Shown: positions 33,324 through 45,829, counted from the first letter of the stretch. The stretch: 64,000 nucleotides of DNA from Psococerastis gibbosa (GCA_963971405.1 OZ020487.1:48147039-48211038); one strand, 5' to 3'. The notes: a model not told the origin generated them from the letters alone. Made by a program: numbers and translations.

Positions 33324-33751
33324 TTACGTTAAGCATATTTATTGGGTTATGAGCGTTAAACCCGCGTAACGGATGACGTCACACTTTTCGTACATGCACT
33401 TTCAGCCAGCGCTCATCGATTTATTAGACGTTGTCACGTCTCACGTCAAAAGAAATGAGAAAGGCCGGATTCGGACGATGAAACAGTAGATGCCGGACTT
33501 ATGAAGCGTTCAATACTAACTTGCTAACATTTTGTTAACACCTTTAGTGGTTCTACGATTCAGATCGAACACGACACATCAGGCTAGCCTACCATATGCT
33601 AGCGAGGGACTAATCTACACTTTATTTGGAAATATATTGAACAATTGTGCAATATTGGTGAAACGACAAAACAGTGCAAGTGCAAATTCAGTAAGTTGAC
33701 CAGATATCTGTCAAAAGATACTTTTGACAGTGACAATAAGTTTCCTCGTAA

Positions 33752-33937
33752 TCTGGAATTTTCGTGACTTCGGAAGAATGTGTTCTAAAGTTGCTTGCTC
33801 GCCACGCAAATGAATGGAAATTATACAATCAAATTAACGACTATGCCATAGGCAGGGAACGCTTCCACAAATATCTGAATAGGCTGGTAACTAACGGACG
33901 CTTTATTAGTCATTCCGAACTCCCCTTAACACGATGA
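33752..33937 (+). other. 61-codon protein-like open frame, no start codon
   Basis: The frame from 33752 to the TGA at 33935 reads VTSEECVLKLLARHANEWKL...RERFHKYLNRLVTNGRF. Its composition looks like a folded helical protein rather than random frame. No ATG, clear splice sites or family match was found; it could be an exon or transposon debris. Confidence 0.3.
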
Positions 33938-34591
33938 GAAAAACTAAGACTATTTTTAAACTATATTAGCCTGAGCTGCTAGGTCAATCATAAGTTATGA
34001 TTCATAACCTATTACTAATATTTTGCTTTGTCCAAATAACAAATAGAAATAAAAACAATAACACGACTGTAGATATAATTGAATCAAACGTTAATACGAT
34101 AGCTGCATACTGCATACCTACATCTAACATTGGCAGTATTCGTCATGGTTAACAACCAACCATACCATATTGAAGACGATCTCACAAGTGTGGGACTTGT
34201 ACCAGAGGCAGTGCTGTGTATTCACAAGTGAAGAGACAGAAGGAAGTGGAGGGCGTCACATATCACATGCAGGCAACTGCAGCTGATACTTGACTATGAT
34301 AATTATGATGAAAGCAAGCAAGGGGGACCGACTTTCGCATCGGGGCAATGGGCCCAAAGTTGCATGCTCAACCACACTCCTCCAGTCATCTCGGTTTTTC
34401 ACTATACTCCACCATCTTCCAAGTCACAACTCGCGGGGGTCAGTCACTTCACCGTCCGGGCTGTTTTCCCTAGATGCGAAAATCCATTCACTTGATTAAT
34501 TTTGACACAAGAGTTGTGTTTACTCTGCCTCTGGAGGGCTGTTTCCAACAGTAAATGCTGTAATGTTTGGTAGCCCATTTAGCCGCAAGCA

Positions 34592-34597
34592 TTTATT
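34592..34597 (-). terminator. polyadenylation signal of the seven-exon gene
   Basis: AATAAA on the - strand, 81 bases beyond the TGA at 34678. Confidence 0.5.
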
Positions 34598-34677
34598 ATT
34601 ATCTTGATAGGTTACTCGTACCTATTTAATATTCAAACGAGACAATTAAATCCACATTATATTGTACAACACATTGA

Positions 34678-35848
34678 TCAATCCGTAGGATTACTCCAAT
34701 CTGAAAAAAAAAATTAGAATGTGAAAATATATCTATGTATAATATAATACGTGTATATATCTGTTAGGCCCTCTTTCTTTGACATAACGGCATACATCAG
34801 CATACAACCCTGAAAACTTGGGGAACAATGCGTCAAACTTAAGTATACCTGTATTAAATACATGATTCTGTGTATTTTATACGAAAAAAATGGCGACTTA
34901 CGACAATAAAAAGTACTTACCATCATCTGGCTCTTCCTTCACGACCTCCGCCAAGTTGTCTGAAAGGTCGTCCTCTGTTCTGAGGTAATTGTCTAAAAAC
35001 AGTAAACGTACGAGAGCTTATGCAGTTTGTGTAGAGTCTGCTTCAATGGGAGTACTCACTTACCATCCAGAGTAGAACTGAGTGTAAAACGCATTGAAAA
35101 CGTGTCCTATTTTAGGAAATTGGAACATTTAAACCGACACGTGTAACGTGTTCCAAATATTTTACACTCACGGGCCGTGCTGATTGGGCAAAGTGGGAAA
35201 TGTCAGGTAAAATCGAAATTAGTGAAGTATTATTCCTAAATGGACATTATTTCCGATGTACTTCGGCTTTACTGACTTTACCACAGAGAAGTGAGTATGG
35301 CTATTGTAATATTAGTTTCGCCGCATCGTGAAGAAATTCAGGAAATGCGGTTTTGTTAGCTCTGTACAAATTTGAAATTAGTAGTGTTTCGCCTCACCTT
35401 CTTTCTTAGCAATTCGATCGTGAATACTCAAGTCAGTCTCATTTGTTTCCGATTCATCATCGTAGTCTAAAAAAACAATAAGAATTATTATTACTTTTTA
35501 GCCGGCCGCCATACCAAGTTGAATCCAGCGGACCAGACCAGGTTCAAAGCCGCAGATAACTTGCTCGTGTGCACAGTGCCGGTAGGGAAACATGGTAGGA
35601 CTTGTCCTGGTCACCTCGGAACTAATCGTGTGACTTCTCTGTGTTTCCCAAGTGGTTCGGAATCCACTATAATTTGGAGGTCCACTGTCCTATGGGCCCA
35701 CACCGTGGCTTGGGACTGTGTCCAACCATTCTACTACTATTATTACTTTATAATGGACATGCCCATTGAGAGCCCTTTCCTGTAAAATTTGTTAAATGTT
35801 AAATTTGCATATTATTGGACTTTGTCTGTTTGCAAATAAACGCTTATT

Positions 35849-35883
<35 letters not shown>

Positions 35884-38800
35884 ACATTGATTTGTCAGCC
35901 ATTATTTAAAGAAAGAAAGAAAACTGTCTTTATTTTCCATATGGGCGAATTTCGGGACTTCGGCCCACCCTATTTGTATCGTTTCCGCATAAATTTTGGC
36001 CGTTCGCAATCCACACCTGCTACAAACAACAATGGGGCCCGATTGAGCCATGTTTGTGAACGAGTCGGCAGTGAGTATTTCAATATTGTATATATGTTGT
36101 ATATTATATTCTACACATTGTATATTTTGTAATATCTAATAAATAAATCAATAAATAAATACTGACTTTTTTGTTCTATATTACTAATCCAACCTAGCGG
36201 AGTTAGGGCTATAAAGCCCTCTCTTGCTCTCATCTAGGAAGGCCCGAGACCACCTGCTGTACATGCCCTCTGAAGCATGGCCAGAAATGTAGCAAGTGTG
36301 GGACTCGAACCAACAACGTTTCGGGTGATGGCCGGAGTCTGTACCAATACTCTATATGTCATGACATAATATTGTACAGAGTAGCTTTTATTTGTGACAA
36401 GGCTCTACAGAGAGAGGAATGCTGAACACTGCAATAAATCCGTCTGGGACTGAAACGGTTCAGTACAGCATGCCACCCCGGCAAGGTCCATTTTCAATGG
36501 CTTCCTTCAATTATGGTATTTAGTACATTTAAATGCGAACAACATAAAACGCTCAGCCTAATCTCCCATGCGTCCAAGATCCTGACCAATATAATTCTAA
36601 AGAGAATAAATCCGATAATTGAAGAGCGATTAGCCCCAGACCAATTTGGGTTCCGCAATGGCAGAGGAACACGAGAAGCGATTGTATCACTAAGAGTACT
36701 GCTAGAAAAAAGACTAAGAAGAAACCGTAGAACTTAAATCGGTTTTATTGACCTGGAGAAGGCCTTTGACAAAGTCCAATGGAAAAAGCTCTTCGAAATA
36801 CTAAAAAAGTCTGGAGTCAAGCATAAGGACAGGAAAATCATATGGGCGCTATACAAAAATGAAGCGGTAGTCATAAGGTCTGGGACAGAAATTGGAGAGG
36901 CCAAAATACGTCAGGGGGTAAGACAGGGATGTTCGCTATCTCCGGCACTATTTAATATATACATACAAATGGCCTTAAACGAGATGAGAGAATCGCTGCT
37001 TGACGTAAGAGGTGTGAGAGTGCAGGGGGTAAAAGTTGACATGATACGTTTCGCTGATGACATTGCACTTATCGCTGACGACGAAGAGGAACTACAGCGT
37101 GCCTTAGAAACAATGCAGGTCATACTGACAAGAGGATATAATATGACCATAAATAAAAGCAAAACCAAAGTCATGGTTGTGAAGAATAAGAATGACATTA
37201 GCTTATATGCATCCATTGACAGAGTAGTTCTCAGCAGTGTCAAGCAATTTAAGTACCTGGGCAGCACAATAACAGAATACAATAGCTCAGCGATTGAAAT
37301 AAACAGCCGTATCCAACAAGCCAAGGTGGCATTCAAAAAAAAAAATCCAAGATTCTGGAATCCTAAACATAAAACTAACCATCAGGAAGCAATTTCTAAA
37401 AACATGTGTGTGGAGTGTTTTATTGTACGGCTGTGAAACCTGGACTATAGCAGATAAGGAACTAAAGAAACTCGAAGCTTTCGAAATGTGGTGTTACAGA
37501 AGGATGCTACGGATCAGCTGGAGGGACCATGTGACAAATGAAAGAGTGCTAGACGCTATCGGGGAAGAAAGACAGTTAGTAGCCCAGATACGAATCAGGA
37601 GAACGAAATGGATGGGGCATTTGCTAAGGCACGAAAATCTGGTACACACTATTATCGAGGGCACAGTAGAGGGAAATAACCGAAGAGGACGGCCGAAGAA
37701 GGAATTCATGGATCAAGTAAAAGAAGACGCAGGAGCAATATCATATCAAAACTGAAGAGGAAGATCGAGGACCGAGTAAACTGGAGGACGATATGCAGGG
37801 AGTTGCTGCCAACCAATCGCTAAGATTGTAACCTTAAGAAGAAGAAATCATCTCAGCACAGTTATATATCACATAAGCCTAATTATTTCAACTGTGCGCC
37901 CACATGGGTTTGCTTACCTACAATTTCCTGCTTAACAACAACTTCAGCCATTACATCAGACTCCTCCCCGTTAGAATCTGAAACAAGAGAATTATTATAT
38001 AGAGCAATATTTGCAATCAAGCTGGTCCAAATGAGATTTTCTCCAGTGACTTCGTGGAAGCGAAGCGTTATAAAATTAATTTAAGTATCCAATATTATTA
38101 ATTTTAATAAGGCCCTTATCGGAGTTCCCCTCTGTCCCCCAACACCACTCTTTTTTCCGTTATATATGATTTACTGCACAAAATTGGGTTTAATGGTGAA
38201 AGTTCGAATACAGTTGTCGTAAACGAACAAACAGGGTAGTGAGATACAAGCCTCAGAAATGAATTTTAAGAGAAAATAAAAAATATTACGGTCCTTGACC
38301 AGCCAAGGCCGGATCGACCGTGTCACAAATTGCAATGCAATTGCCAATTAAAAAAAATAGCCACCCGAAAGAGTGTTGTGCGATGGCGGGGTGGGTTCAC
38401 TCACACCATCTGTTCCTAGGGTGAAACTCAACCAAAGTTATACAGGGTGTGTCAGTAAGCTAACCATTTGTATATACTCTAAAACATTTCGTATCCAATT
38501 GCCTCACTGATAATGGCAACTAATTGTACAACTGGTGAGGCGCCACCTAGGCATATCAAAACCTTCTGTCGAGCGTGTGTTATATTAGTGTACAGAGTGC
38601 CCCTAGATGGTAGTCCAGGACTGATGATGGAGTTATAGTTTATACTATCTTCAATATTCCTGAGTTGTCAACAACAAAAGGGGTTTATTTACCTTCATCT
38701 TCTTCGTTCCAGCTTACTTTTCTGATTCTTTTTCTCTTCTTACCTACAATAAATTAACAGAAAATTGTACAGCTATGGTATTACAATATTTGTATTGTAT

Positions 38801-39277
38801 TGTATTATTATTGTAGAATCCAGGATGATATTATGTATGTAATTACACTGTATTGTACTACTTTTTAGAATTACTCGTTGACTAAATATTGGCTGAACAC
38901 GAACTTCAAACATAGGGATGGCTATCAACATAAAAAACGTACCCTTGTGCAAGCCGGAACGTTTGGCCATAGCTGATTTTAAGCTAGCACTTTCCGCCAA
39001 CCTATAAAGCAAAGATTGCATTAATTAAAAGTTGCTGACAGTAACAGTAGCTTTTTCTTAATATCGCGGTTTTACCGGAGTAATTCCTCCCGATTCGTAA
39101 ATTCATATTGTTCTACATGACTCAAAAATCAAAATATATATTAGCCCTGTTATTTTTTTTCTTTCGGAGCTGTAGTGTAAAGGAGATAGCCTACCTGCGT
39201 AATCGCCTCTTCCTACGACGGGACACTATTAAATATAGCGCTAGTAATGCAAGGAAATCATCATCAACCTCACTCAT
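34678..39277 (-). CDS. small seven-exon gene encoding a 138-aa protein of unknown function
   Basis: Coding exons on the - strand: 39277-39195 (ATG), 39001-38943, 38743-38693, 37977-37918, 35466-35398, 34992-34921, 34700-34678 (TGA). Every intron starts GT and ends AG, phases agree at all six joins, and the sum is 417 bases. Exons 3-6 are symmetric class 1-1, and exons 4-6 each begin by completing an Asp codon. The N-terminus MSEVDDDFLALLALYLIVS is followed by a basic run RRRKRRLRR, a second basic patch KKRKRIRK (possible NLS) and an acidic tail. VKQE and VKEE fit the SUMO site consensus. Exons 4 and 6 look like copies (SDVMAEVVVKQE, SDNLAEVVKEE). The start resembles N-termini of Harbinger transposases, so that exon may be transposon-derived; that is inference. 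Function unknown. One intron holds an RTE and a SINE. Confidence 0.75.
35835..35882 (+). repeat. poly(A) tail of a retroposed sequence
   Basis: AATAAA at 35835-35840, then about a dozen bases, then an A run (35852-35882). This is the end of a retrocopy or SINE whose start was not found; the frame 35519-35785 upstream has no recognised domain. Confidence 0.5.
35905..35975 (-). repeat. retrotransposon 3' end with (TTTC)n tail, second copy
   Basis: Inverted relative of 9908-9985: same AAATTCGCCCATATGG phrase, AATAAA and TTTCTTTC tail on the - strand. Confidence 0.68.
36165..36367 (-). mobile_element. tRNA-derived SINE, family S, copy 2
   Basis: Close to 11566-11775, with box B as GGACTCGAACC on the + strand at 36301-36311, and the CCAACCTAGCGGAGTTAGGG body. 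In an intron of the seven-exon gene. Confidence 0.82.
36510..37835 (+). pseudogene. RTE-clade LINE, 5'-truncated reverse transcriptase
   Basis: Retrotransposon polymerase piece starting in the palm (LISHASKILTNIILKRI, DQFGFRNGRGTREAI), with an in-frame TAA at 36735-36737, then FIDLEKAFDKVQW, VRQGCSLSPALFNIYI and the catalytic FADD in MIRFADDIALIADD. A frameshift at an A run near 37338 leads into the tail frame (LLYGCETWTIADKELKKLEAF, KWMGHLLRHENL, GRPKKEF). Ends near 37835 in an AAGAAG-rich tail. Antisense to the seven-exon gene, within its 37917-35467 intron. Confidence 0.92.
38275..38335 (-). repeat. dispersed repeat, family E, copy 2
   Basis: Inverted relative of 28779-28846 (TGACCAGCCAAGGCCGGATC, GACCGTGTCA). 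Confidence 0.6.
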
Positions 39278-39519
39278 GCTTGCTATTTTAACGTCTATTT
39301 AAATCAAATATAAAATTAATACGATCTAAGATACAAGTATGCTGTAAACGGAAGCTGTACAGTGTATGCGGAAGCCGGAAACCCATGAAATATTGAAAAT
39401 TGAAATGTTAAATGTTTGAACTTTGTTATTTGTATTGTTTGTATTTTCATTATCACTGAATTATGTTCATTATGCAATATCTATCACCACGTAGAGTCGT
39501 AGACTTCTAAAAAATAAAA

Positions 39520-39730
39520 ATATCCAATCTGATGACACGATTTGAGTGACCTTGATGGACCGACGCCGGACGCCAAAGCCGCGTCGACTACTCGACAACA
39601 GACGACTCGAGTCTCGACTCACCACTGTCGAACATGTGTCGAACTGTCCGCTGTCGACACGTTTCCGTTTGTTAATTTGTTATTGTTATTCAGTTATTGT
39701 CGCCTGTCGGTCTCGGATCGGTTGTCGGTT
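39520..39730. promoter_or_regulatory. CpG-rich island upstream of the seven-exon gene
   Basis: About 200 bases unusually rich in CG and GTCGA words, in otherwise AT-rich DNA, beginning some 240 bases upstream of the ATG at 39277. Position suggests a promoter or first non-coding exon. No TATA box stands out. Inference from composition only. Confidence 0.35.
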
Positions 39731-40162
39731 GTGTGATGTGTGAATTTATACAATATATACATTGTTATAATGTTTATTAGTAGTAGTACATTGTATTCAA
39801 TAGCAGAAATTTGATCTTGAAGGTTTAAACGTCTTGATGTAATTAAGTTGATGTTGGATTCCCAGGAAAAGGTGCTATATTGACATGCACGTGCAGATTT
39901 TATTGTTGTTGTGGTTGTCTGTGAGTATAAGTAGCGTAGGGACGCTAATTGGTCTCTCCATATGTATCACATAATATAATCACAGTTTAACTTTAGTCTA
40001 TGCACTAACGAACTATTTCGCGCAGGGCCAAACGAAAGGCTCCTATCGAATCCGTCTCATCTATTATAATCTACAAGTTGTTGTTGTATTCCCAAGTAGC
40101 GCTTGCGCTAATGTTCAGTTCTTCTGTTGTACTATTGTACACACTTTTACTATATCACTATG

Positions 40163-43100
40163 TCACATGTTTTCCATCAATTTAGTTTTTAATTTAGCTC
40201 GAAATATAGAAATATTTTGCGATGTTCTTATTGACGGTTCTATTTTATAATACTCTGCCACGCCTTTATGATACACTGAATTTATTCCTAAGTTCGTTCT
40301 TCTGTAATTTCTGTGCAGGTTGTTCATACTTCTTGTTCCATACTTATGTATGTCACTATTTTTCTCCATTTCCGTAGTCATGTACTCCGGGAGGTTTCCT
40401 TTCTCAAGTTTATATACAAAAGACATTGTGTCTAAGTACACACAATCCTGAAACTTGAGCATATTGGCCGCTCGGTGCAAGTCAACGATGTGGGCATCCT
40501 CTTGTTCATCCAGTATGGCTCGCAATGCTTTGTTTATTAATATCTGTATATCATTTATTATTTTCTGTGGGGCATAATTAAACATTGTACTGCAGTATTG
40601 AAGGTGAGGTTTAAGAAGACCATTAAACATAGCCATTTTCGCGCTTCTTGTTAGACAATGTCTCATTCTCCTCATAATTGACGTTTTTTTATTTACTTTT
40701 TCAATGGTCTTTTGAAAATGTTTCTTAAAATTTAACTTGTCATCCACTATCACTCCAAGATACTTAATGTCCGAAACCTTATCTATTTCTTCATCACCAA
40801 TTTTAACGTTCAAATTTATTTGTTGTGTGTTATTACATCTATTTATCAACATGAATTTGGTCTTTCCAATGTTTAAACTTAGTTTGTTCATATTTAGCCA
40901 TTCATATACAGCTCTCAGGTCTTCATTTATCCTTCGAAAGCCTTCTTCTAAAGAGTCTGTTTCTATGTATATTAACGTATCATCCGCAAACAACATGATT
41001 TTACAATATTTCAGACATTGCGGTAATTCATTGATAAATAATATGAATAAGAGCGGTCCAAGTTTACTGCCTTGTGGGACTCCAAATTTATTCTCTATAT
41101 CAGGTGATTCTTTTTTTCCAATCTTGGTTTTCTGTTTGCGCCCTTTGAGGTATTCAACTTCTGTGCTTCACCACGTATGCCAATATATTCCAGCTTCTGA
41201 ATTAGTATTCTCCGGTCAATTGTCTCAAACGCTCTACGGAGATCAAGGAATACTGTAATGACTTTTTTCTTATTTTCCACCGCGATAACCCAGTCATTTA
41301 TGACACAGCTAAGAGCAGTTTCAGTCGAATGTTTAGTTCTGAATCCTGATTGATATTTACTTAAAATTGAATTTTCATCTACAAACTTAAGTATTTGTTT
41401 CTTTATAACTGCTTCTAGTATCTTTTCCGTTGCAGGAAGTACATTTATTGGACGAAATTCATCCATAGAGGATGGTTTTTTAACTTTCGGCACCGGTGTT
41501 ATTCTAGAAATTTTTAACTGCATTGGTATATCACAATTTTGAATTGATTTCGTAACTATGTGTTCAATTACAGGTCCAATTTTTGTCCACATTTTTTTAA
41601 TGACGAAGGCATTAGGTTGCATAGAATCTTTTCCTTTTATAGTCTTAGCTATGTCCCATAGCTCCTCCGAGTTTGGTACCGTAAACGATGTCAACTGCGT
41701 CTCTTTCATAAGCAAAATATTAACATTCTTTGATGGGGATTTTTTCCCTTATAAAAAATTTATAAAAAATTTGTTGAGTTTTTCAGACGCATTTTCACAA
41801 TCTACGACGTAATATGCTATTTCCACTATTTACACTATTTACACTGTTTTCTTTTTTTACATTTAGTGCGTCTTTAATTACTTTCCATAACTTCCTTCCA
41901 TCATGTCCACATTCTTCAATTTTTTGTTTAAAATAATCATTCTTTCTACGCCTTAGTATAGCTACAAATTTATTCCTTGACATCTTAAATGTTTCCCATT
42001 TTGTATTCAATTCCACTTGGGTTGCATGGCCATTATTAAATGCCTCTTTCATTGCTCGAAAATTTCTATAATCAGTAATTTTATTATTTCTTGCTTCTAC
42101 GACTTCTGTAGTGAAATATTTGCTGTATTGTTTCTTTCTTATGTTGACATCTGGTCCTCTGGACATTTCAATTGCACTTTCCACTATCTCCGACATATTA
42201 CTGTAACACTTATCTAAATCCTCCAACATCACTTTATTGTCCTTTAGTTTATCTTTTATCCTATTTTCACATACATCCCAGTCAACCGGCCCTGGGAATG
42301 TTATTTTGACATGAGATGTTTGCATAACTCCTATGTTCACAAGTATTGAGTCATGATCTGTTACACTTATTTTCAGTACATTGTGTTTTAGGTCTTCATT
42401 ATTAGAAAATAGCAAGTCGATCATTGTTTGTGAAGACTTTGTCACCCTCGTATTACTTGTCACTAGCTGTTTCAAACCCATCATAGCCGCTAAAGACTTT
42501 AGTTTCTTCACATTTATGTCAACATCTAGGCAATTCCAATTTAAGTTAAAATCACCAATTAGGATTATATTCCTATGGCTATCTCTCATCTGATCTTGCA
42601 GTTTTCCCATTAATATCTCAATTTGTTCCAGACATGACTTTGGTGATGAAGATGGTGATCTGTATATTAAACTTATTGTTTGTTTCTCTTTTCCCAATTT
42701 CACATCAACTGTCAGTATCCATACAACAAAGTCGATTTTTACTATATCTATTATTTTATATTCAATGTCGTTTTTTATGTATAGTAACACACCCCCAGTG
42801 TGTGCAGAATTTGATTGTAAGTTTATTTCACAGTATCCGTCTAAGTGAATTTCAGAATCATCGACATCATCAGTCAGGTGCGTCTCCACCAGTCCAATAA
42901 TATTGGGTTTGTATTCTACTATTTCGTTATATACATCCAACGGGCTTTTATTGTTTAGTCCAGCTACATTCGTATAAAATATTCTACATTCCATGTACTT
43001 ATTGATATTTAGCATTGATTAATTCTGCTCCTTATTGACATTTCCACATCTCTCCTTGCTTTACATTCTTTCGCAGTTGAACCATGATCAGTGTCGTAAT

Positions 43101-43495
43101 CTGTGCCAAATTTTTCGTTCTTCCATACACAATTAATGCATTTAAGGTTCTGCAAACACTCATTTAATGTACATGTATGCGGGCCTCCGCATTTAAAGCA
43201 AGCTTTAAAATTCTCACTCTCATTACAATACTTGGTGGAATGCCCCAACTTCAGACATTTAGTACATTGTCTTATGTTAGTGTATTCAAAAAATTGACAA
43301 CTTTGAGAGCCAATATATACTTTCTCTTTGTTCATGAGTTTCCTATTTGAAACTGGATCTAGCGCTATAATTGCTGTCCATACGCTATAATTGTAGCCTG
43401 CACTACTTTTCTTTTTAACCTCATATCTTGTCAAAAGTTCAACATTTGCTTCTTCTGCCAAATCATTTTGTGTTTTTATTATCTTAATCAAGTCT
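40163..43495 (-). pseudogene. two-ORF LINE, 5'-truncated and frameshifted
   Basis: ORF1 remainder (43491-43009) has zinc knuckles (CTKCLKLGHSTKYC, CFKCGGPHTC) as in gag-like ORF1 of Jockey/I-type elements. ORF2 starts at 43015, overlapping the end of ORF1 by a few bases: endonuclease 43015-41795 (IGLVETHLTDD, IGDFNLNW, SVTDHDSILV), then a frame change to 41715-41095 (ITPVPKVKKPS, YQSGFRTKHSTETAL, FLDLRRAFETIDRRIL), then another to 40996-40163, which starts with the catalytic FADD (MLFADDTLIYIE). Both breaks are small indels. Coding order and spacing are otherwise intact. Confidence 0.9.
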
Positions 43496-43499
43496 TTTT

Positions 43500-43930
43500 C
43501 TTCATAATATCCTTTCTGAAGTAACGAATTCCTTCCTATCTCCAGTGTCCTATGTTGTAGAGTGAATTCGTTCCTTTCTCTGGTGTTGTACCGATGATTG
43601 TCCGAGAATCGTTTTAGTTTTAGTCCTTGTTTGATTTTATGTATAAACGTTAGGGCGTCGGTCGTCGGTCCAGACGATATGATCCTCTGATTGCCGCCCG
43701 AGTTCTCTTAGCATTTGGGAGATCGGGGTATCATAACTAGATTTCAATGTCACTGTCATTGCTTGATTTATTATAATTTGTAAGTCCTTGACTGTTGACC
43801 CTTCCATATAGAATAGTGTCGAACAATATGAGCCTTTATGATAATTTAACTCACTAATAATTTCAGATTTGATTTTTAATCTAATGCTGGAAAGGTAAGC
43901 AGGTGTTACAGTTTCGGACACTCGTTGCAA
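43500..43930 (-). pseudogene. C-terminal reverse-transcriptase remnant of another LINE
   Basis: YCSTLFYMEGSTVKDLQIII in this stretch aligns by eye with YCSTMFNYAPQKIINDIQIL of the LINE at 40163-43495, i.e. the thumb/tail part of a reverse transcriptase. It then continues in another frame (ALTFIHKIKQGLKLKRFS, YNTRERNEF). It lies immediately upstream of the ORF1 remnant of the other LINE, so one element is inserted beside or into the other. Confidence 0.65.
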
Positions 43931-44329
43931 ATAGTGGCGAGTAGAATGAAGAATCTTAGCATGGTCGGTTGCTATAACTTGTTACACCTATAACAATTCA
44001 AATTATGTGAGGTGCTCTACAAGCAGAGAGAAATACTATAACCAGCACGGATGAATGTATCAAACTCTTACACGTTCCAATTAATGTTTTCGTGGAAACT
44101 ACATATCTCTTGTCTCAATTCTAGCTTCTGTCTGTGGTTCAGAAAGTAATGCTGATACTAAAGTAACAATTCGAAGTATTTTCCATTTGAATAGTTTGAC
44201 GTCATGCCGAATTTTAAATCAACAAATTATGACTGTCATATGCCGCTTTCTCACTCTACTATGGTTATTTGACTGAGTTAGTAGTTGTAAGTATTTAGCA
44301 TCTTAGCCGAATTCATATATCGACATAGA

Positions 44330-44430
44330 ATAGGGTTCAGTTCAGTTATGCTGAGGATCGACAAAGATGGAGGGAAATTGTCAGAGCGGCCAAAAGTCCC
44401 ACTGCTGGGCTGATCGCGCCTAATTAAGTC
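44330..44430 (+). mobile_element. short RTE-like LINE tail
   Basis: DRQRWREIVRAAKSPTAG can be read in one frame, the pattern seen at the very end of RTE-family ORF2 proteins. Only the last bases of the element remain. Confidence 0.5.
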
Positions 44431-45024
44431 AAGTCAGTTAAATGTTCTTATCTGGCCGTTGTGGCAAGTTGTTCCAGTTTTACTATTTCTAGGCTTCGTC
44501 AAAAAACAATATTATGTACACCCCTCATGAAGTACTAAAGTAGTCTGTTATCAGCGGTCAAACTATTAGAAATTACCCATTGGGTACCCTGTCATGTGAT
44601 TATATTGTACCAAACAACAGAGCTGTGGAATACAGATTACAGATGCCAGATGGGCACTGGGCAGCCAAAGAGGCTTCAACCATGTTGTATATTTGTGGGT
44701 ATTATACTTGATAATGTAATAATTATAGGACACGTACTCCATAGTTTAATAACTGCTCATTCCATAAAATCTCCATGGTAACGACTAACGAGAATCGATA
44801 CGAAACATTTGAAAAGGCTACTACAATTCGCCCCCCCCCCCTTAAGAAAAATTCAACACAGTCTTGAAGGTGGCTAGGTTTCCTTGCGATGCGCCCTGTT
44901 CTTCGCTCGTTTTGGTTAAGGTTGACATCATTGCCAGGCAGTAGAAACAAGGCTATTTTACATTAAAAAACACTTCAACCACTGAAAACATCAAGACAGA
45001 AAATCCAGAAAACCTCTTCAAACC

Positions 45025-45829
45025 TTACACTTTAGGCGTTCCAAATATGTACTTCACAGTGTTGACTGGACAATCCACGACCTGATTGTTCGCATCCATC
45101 CAAACACCAGTACCTTCGTATTCTTCTTCCTTGAATATCTTGAACTCTGACTGCATTTGCTGCATCAAGTTGTTTCCTGAAGGTTTCATTCTTTCATAAC
45201 CCCATGTGCGACTGCGGAGCCCTGCAGGACGATCGGCATCTTCTGATATGTCCAAGGATGAGCTGCCCTATCACGCAAGGGGACTTGGACCAGGGAACTG
45301 ACAAGGCCATCCAGGCCGCAATTTTCTGGCGGAACGTGTCCTGATGGCCCGGACACGTAAACTAACTAATTGCCAGGCATTTCAATTCGTTGCTCGTTAT
45401 CTCGCTGTTCCCCATGCTCTTGGCTAAAATCTTGTGTATCTTCTGTCTGCTCATCGAGAGGTTTCTGCAAGTACGGTTGCTCGTTGTGATCTGGCTCTCT
45501 GCCAACAGGTATTTCGAAAAACTGTTCCTCGCGGTTGATTTTAGATGGTAGAGGCTTGTCTGCCTTTGTTTTAGCTGGCTGTTCCGCGAAGGTGACGGAT
45601 CTTGCAGTTCCATGCATTTGAAGAGGAAATTATCTTGTGCGATCTCTGTCTTGTTCCCATAGAATTTTTTGTAAAACAGCATCATATCTGCAATAGTAAG
45701 GCTCTTGCATTGAAAGCACCGATGAGTTGTGACCGGAAGTTGCATTTTTGGAGCTCTGGTTTCCAAGTACCTAGAAAATAGGACAAAATTCAACTGAATA
45801 AATCTATTAAATAATGCTTTATGAAACAT
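45025..45829 (-). pseudogene. unrecognised transposon-like coding debris
   Basis: Two fragments. 45829-45362 contains RCFQCKSLTIADMMLFYKKF and NKTEIAQDNFLFKCMEL, a pattern I associate with N-termini of multi-copy insect transposon proteins that have no well-known name; a frameshift near 45617 shifts the second half. 45255-45025 reads LRSRTWGYERMKPSGNNLMQ and VVDCPVNTVKYIFG, unrecognised. Both are on the - strand and may or may not belong together. Confidence 0.4.

Noticed and set aside
35044-35110. Possible extra exon of the seven-exon gene (donor GTAAGT on the - strand at 35066-35061)
   Set aside because: The phase does not fit between the neighbouring class 1-1 exons; an exon here would shift the frame.
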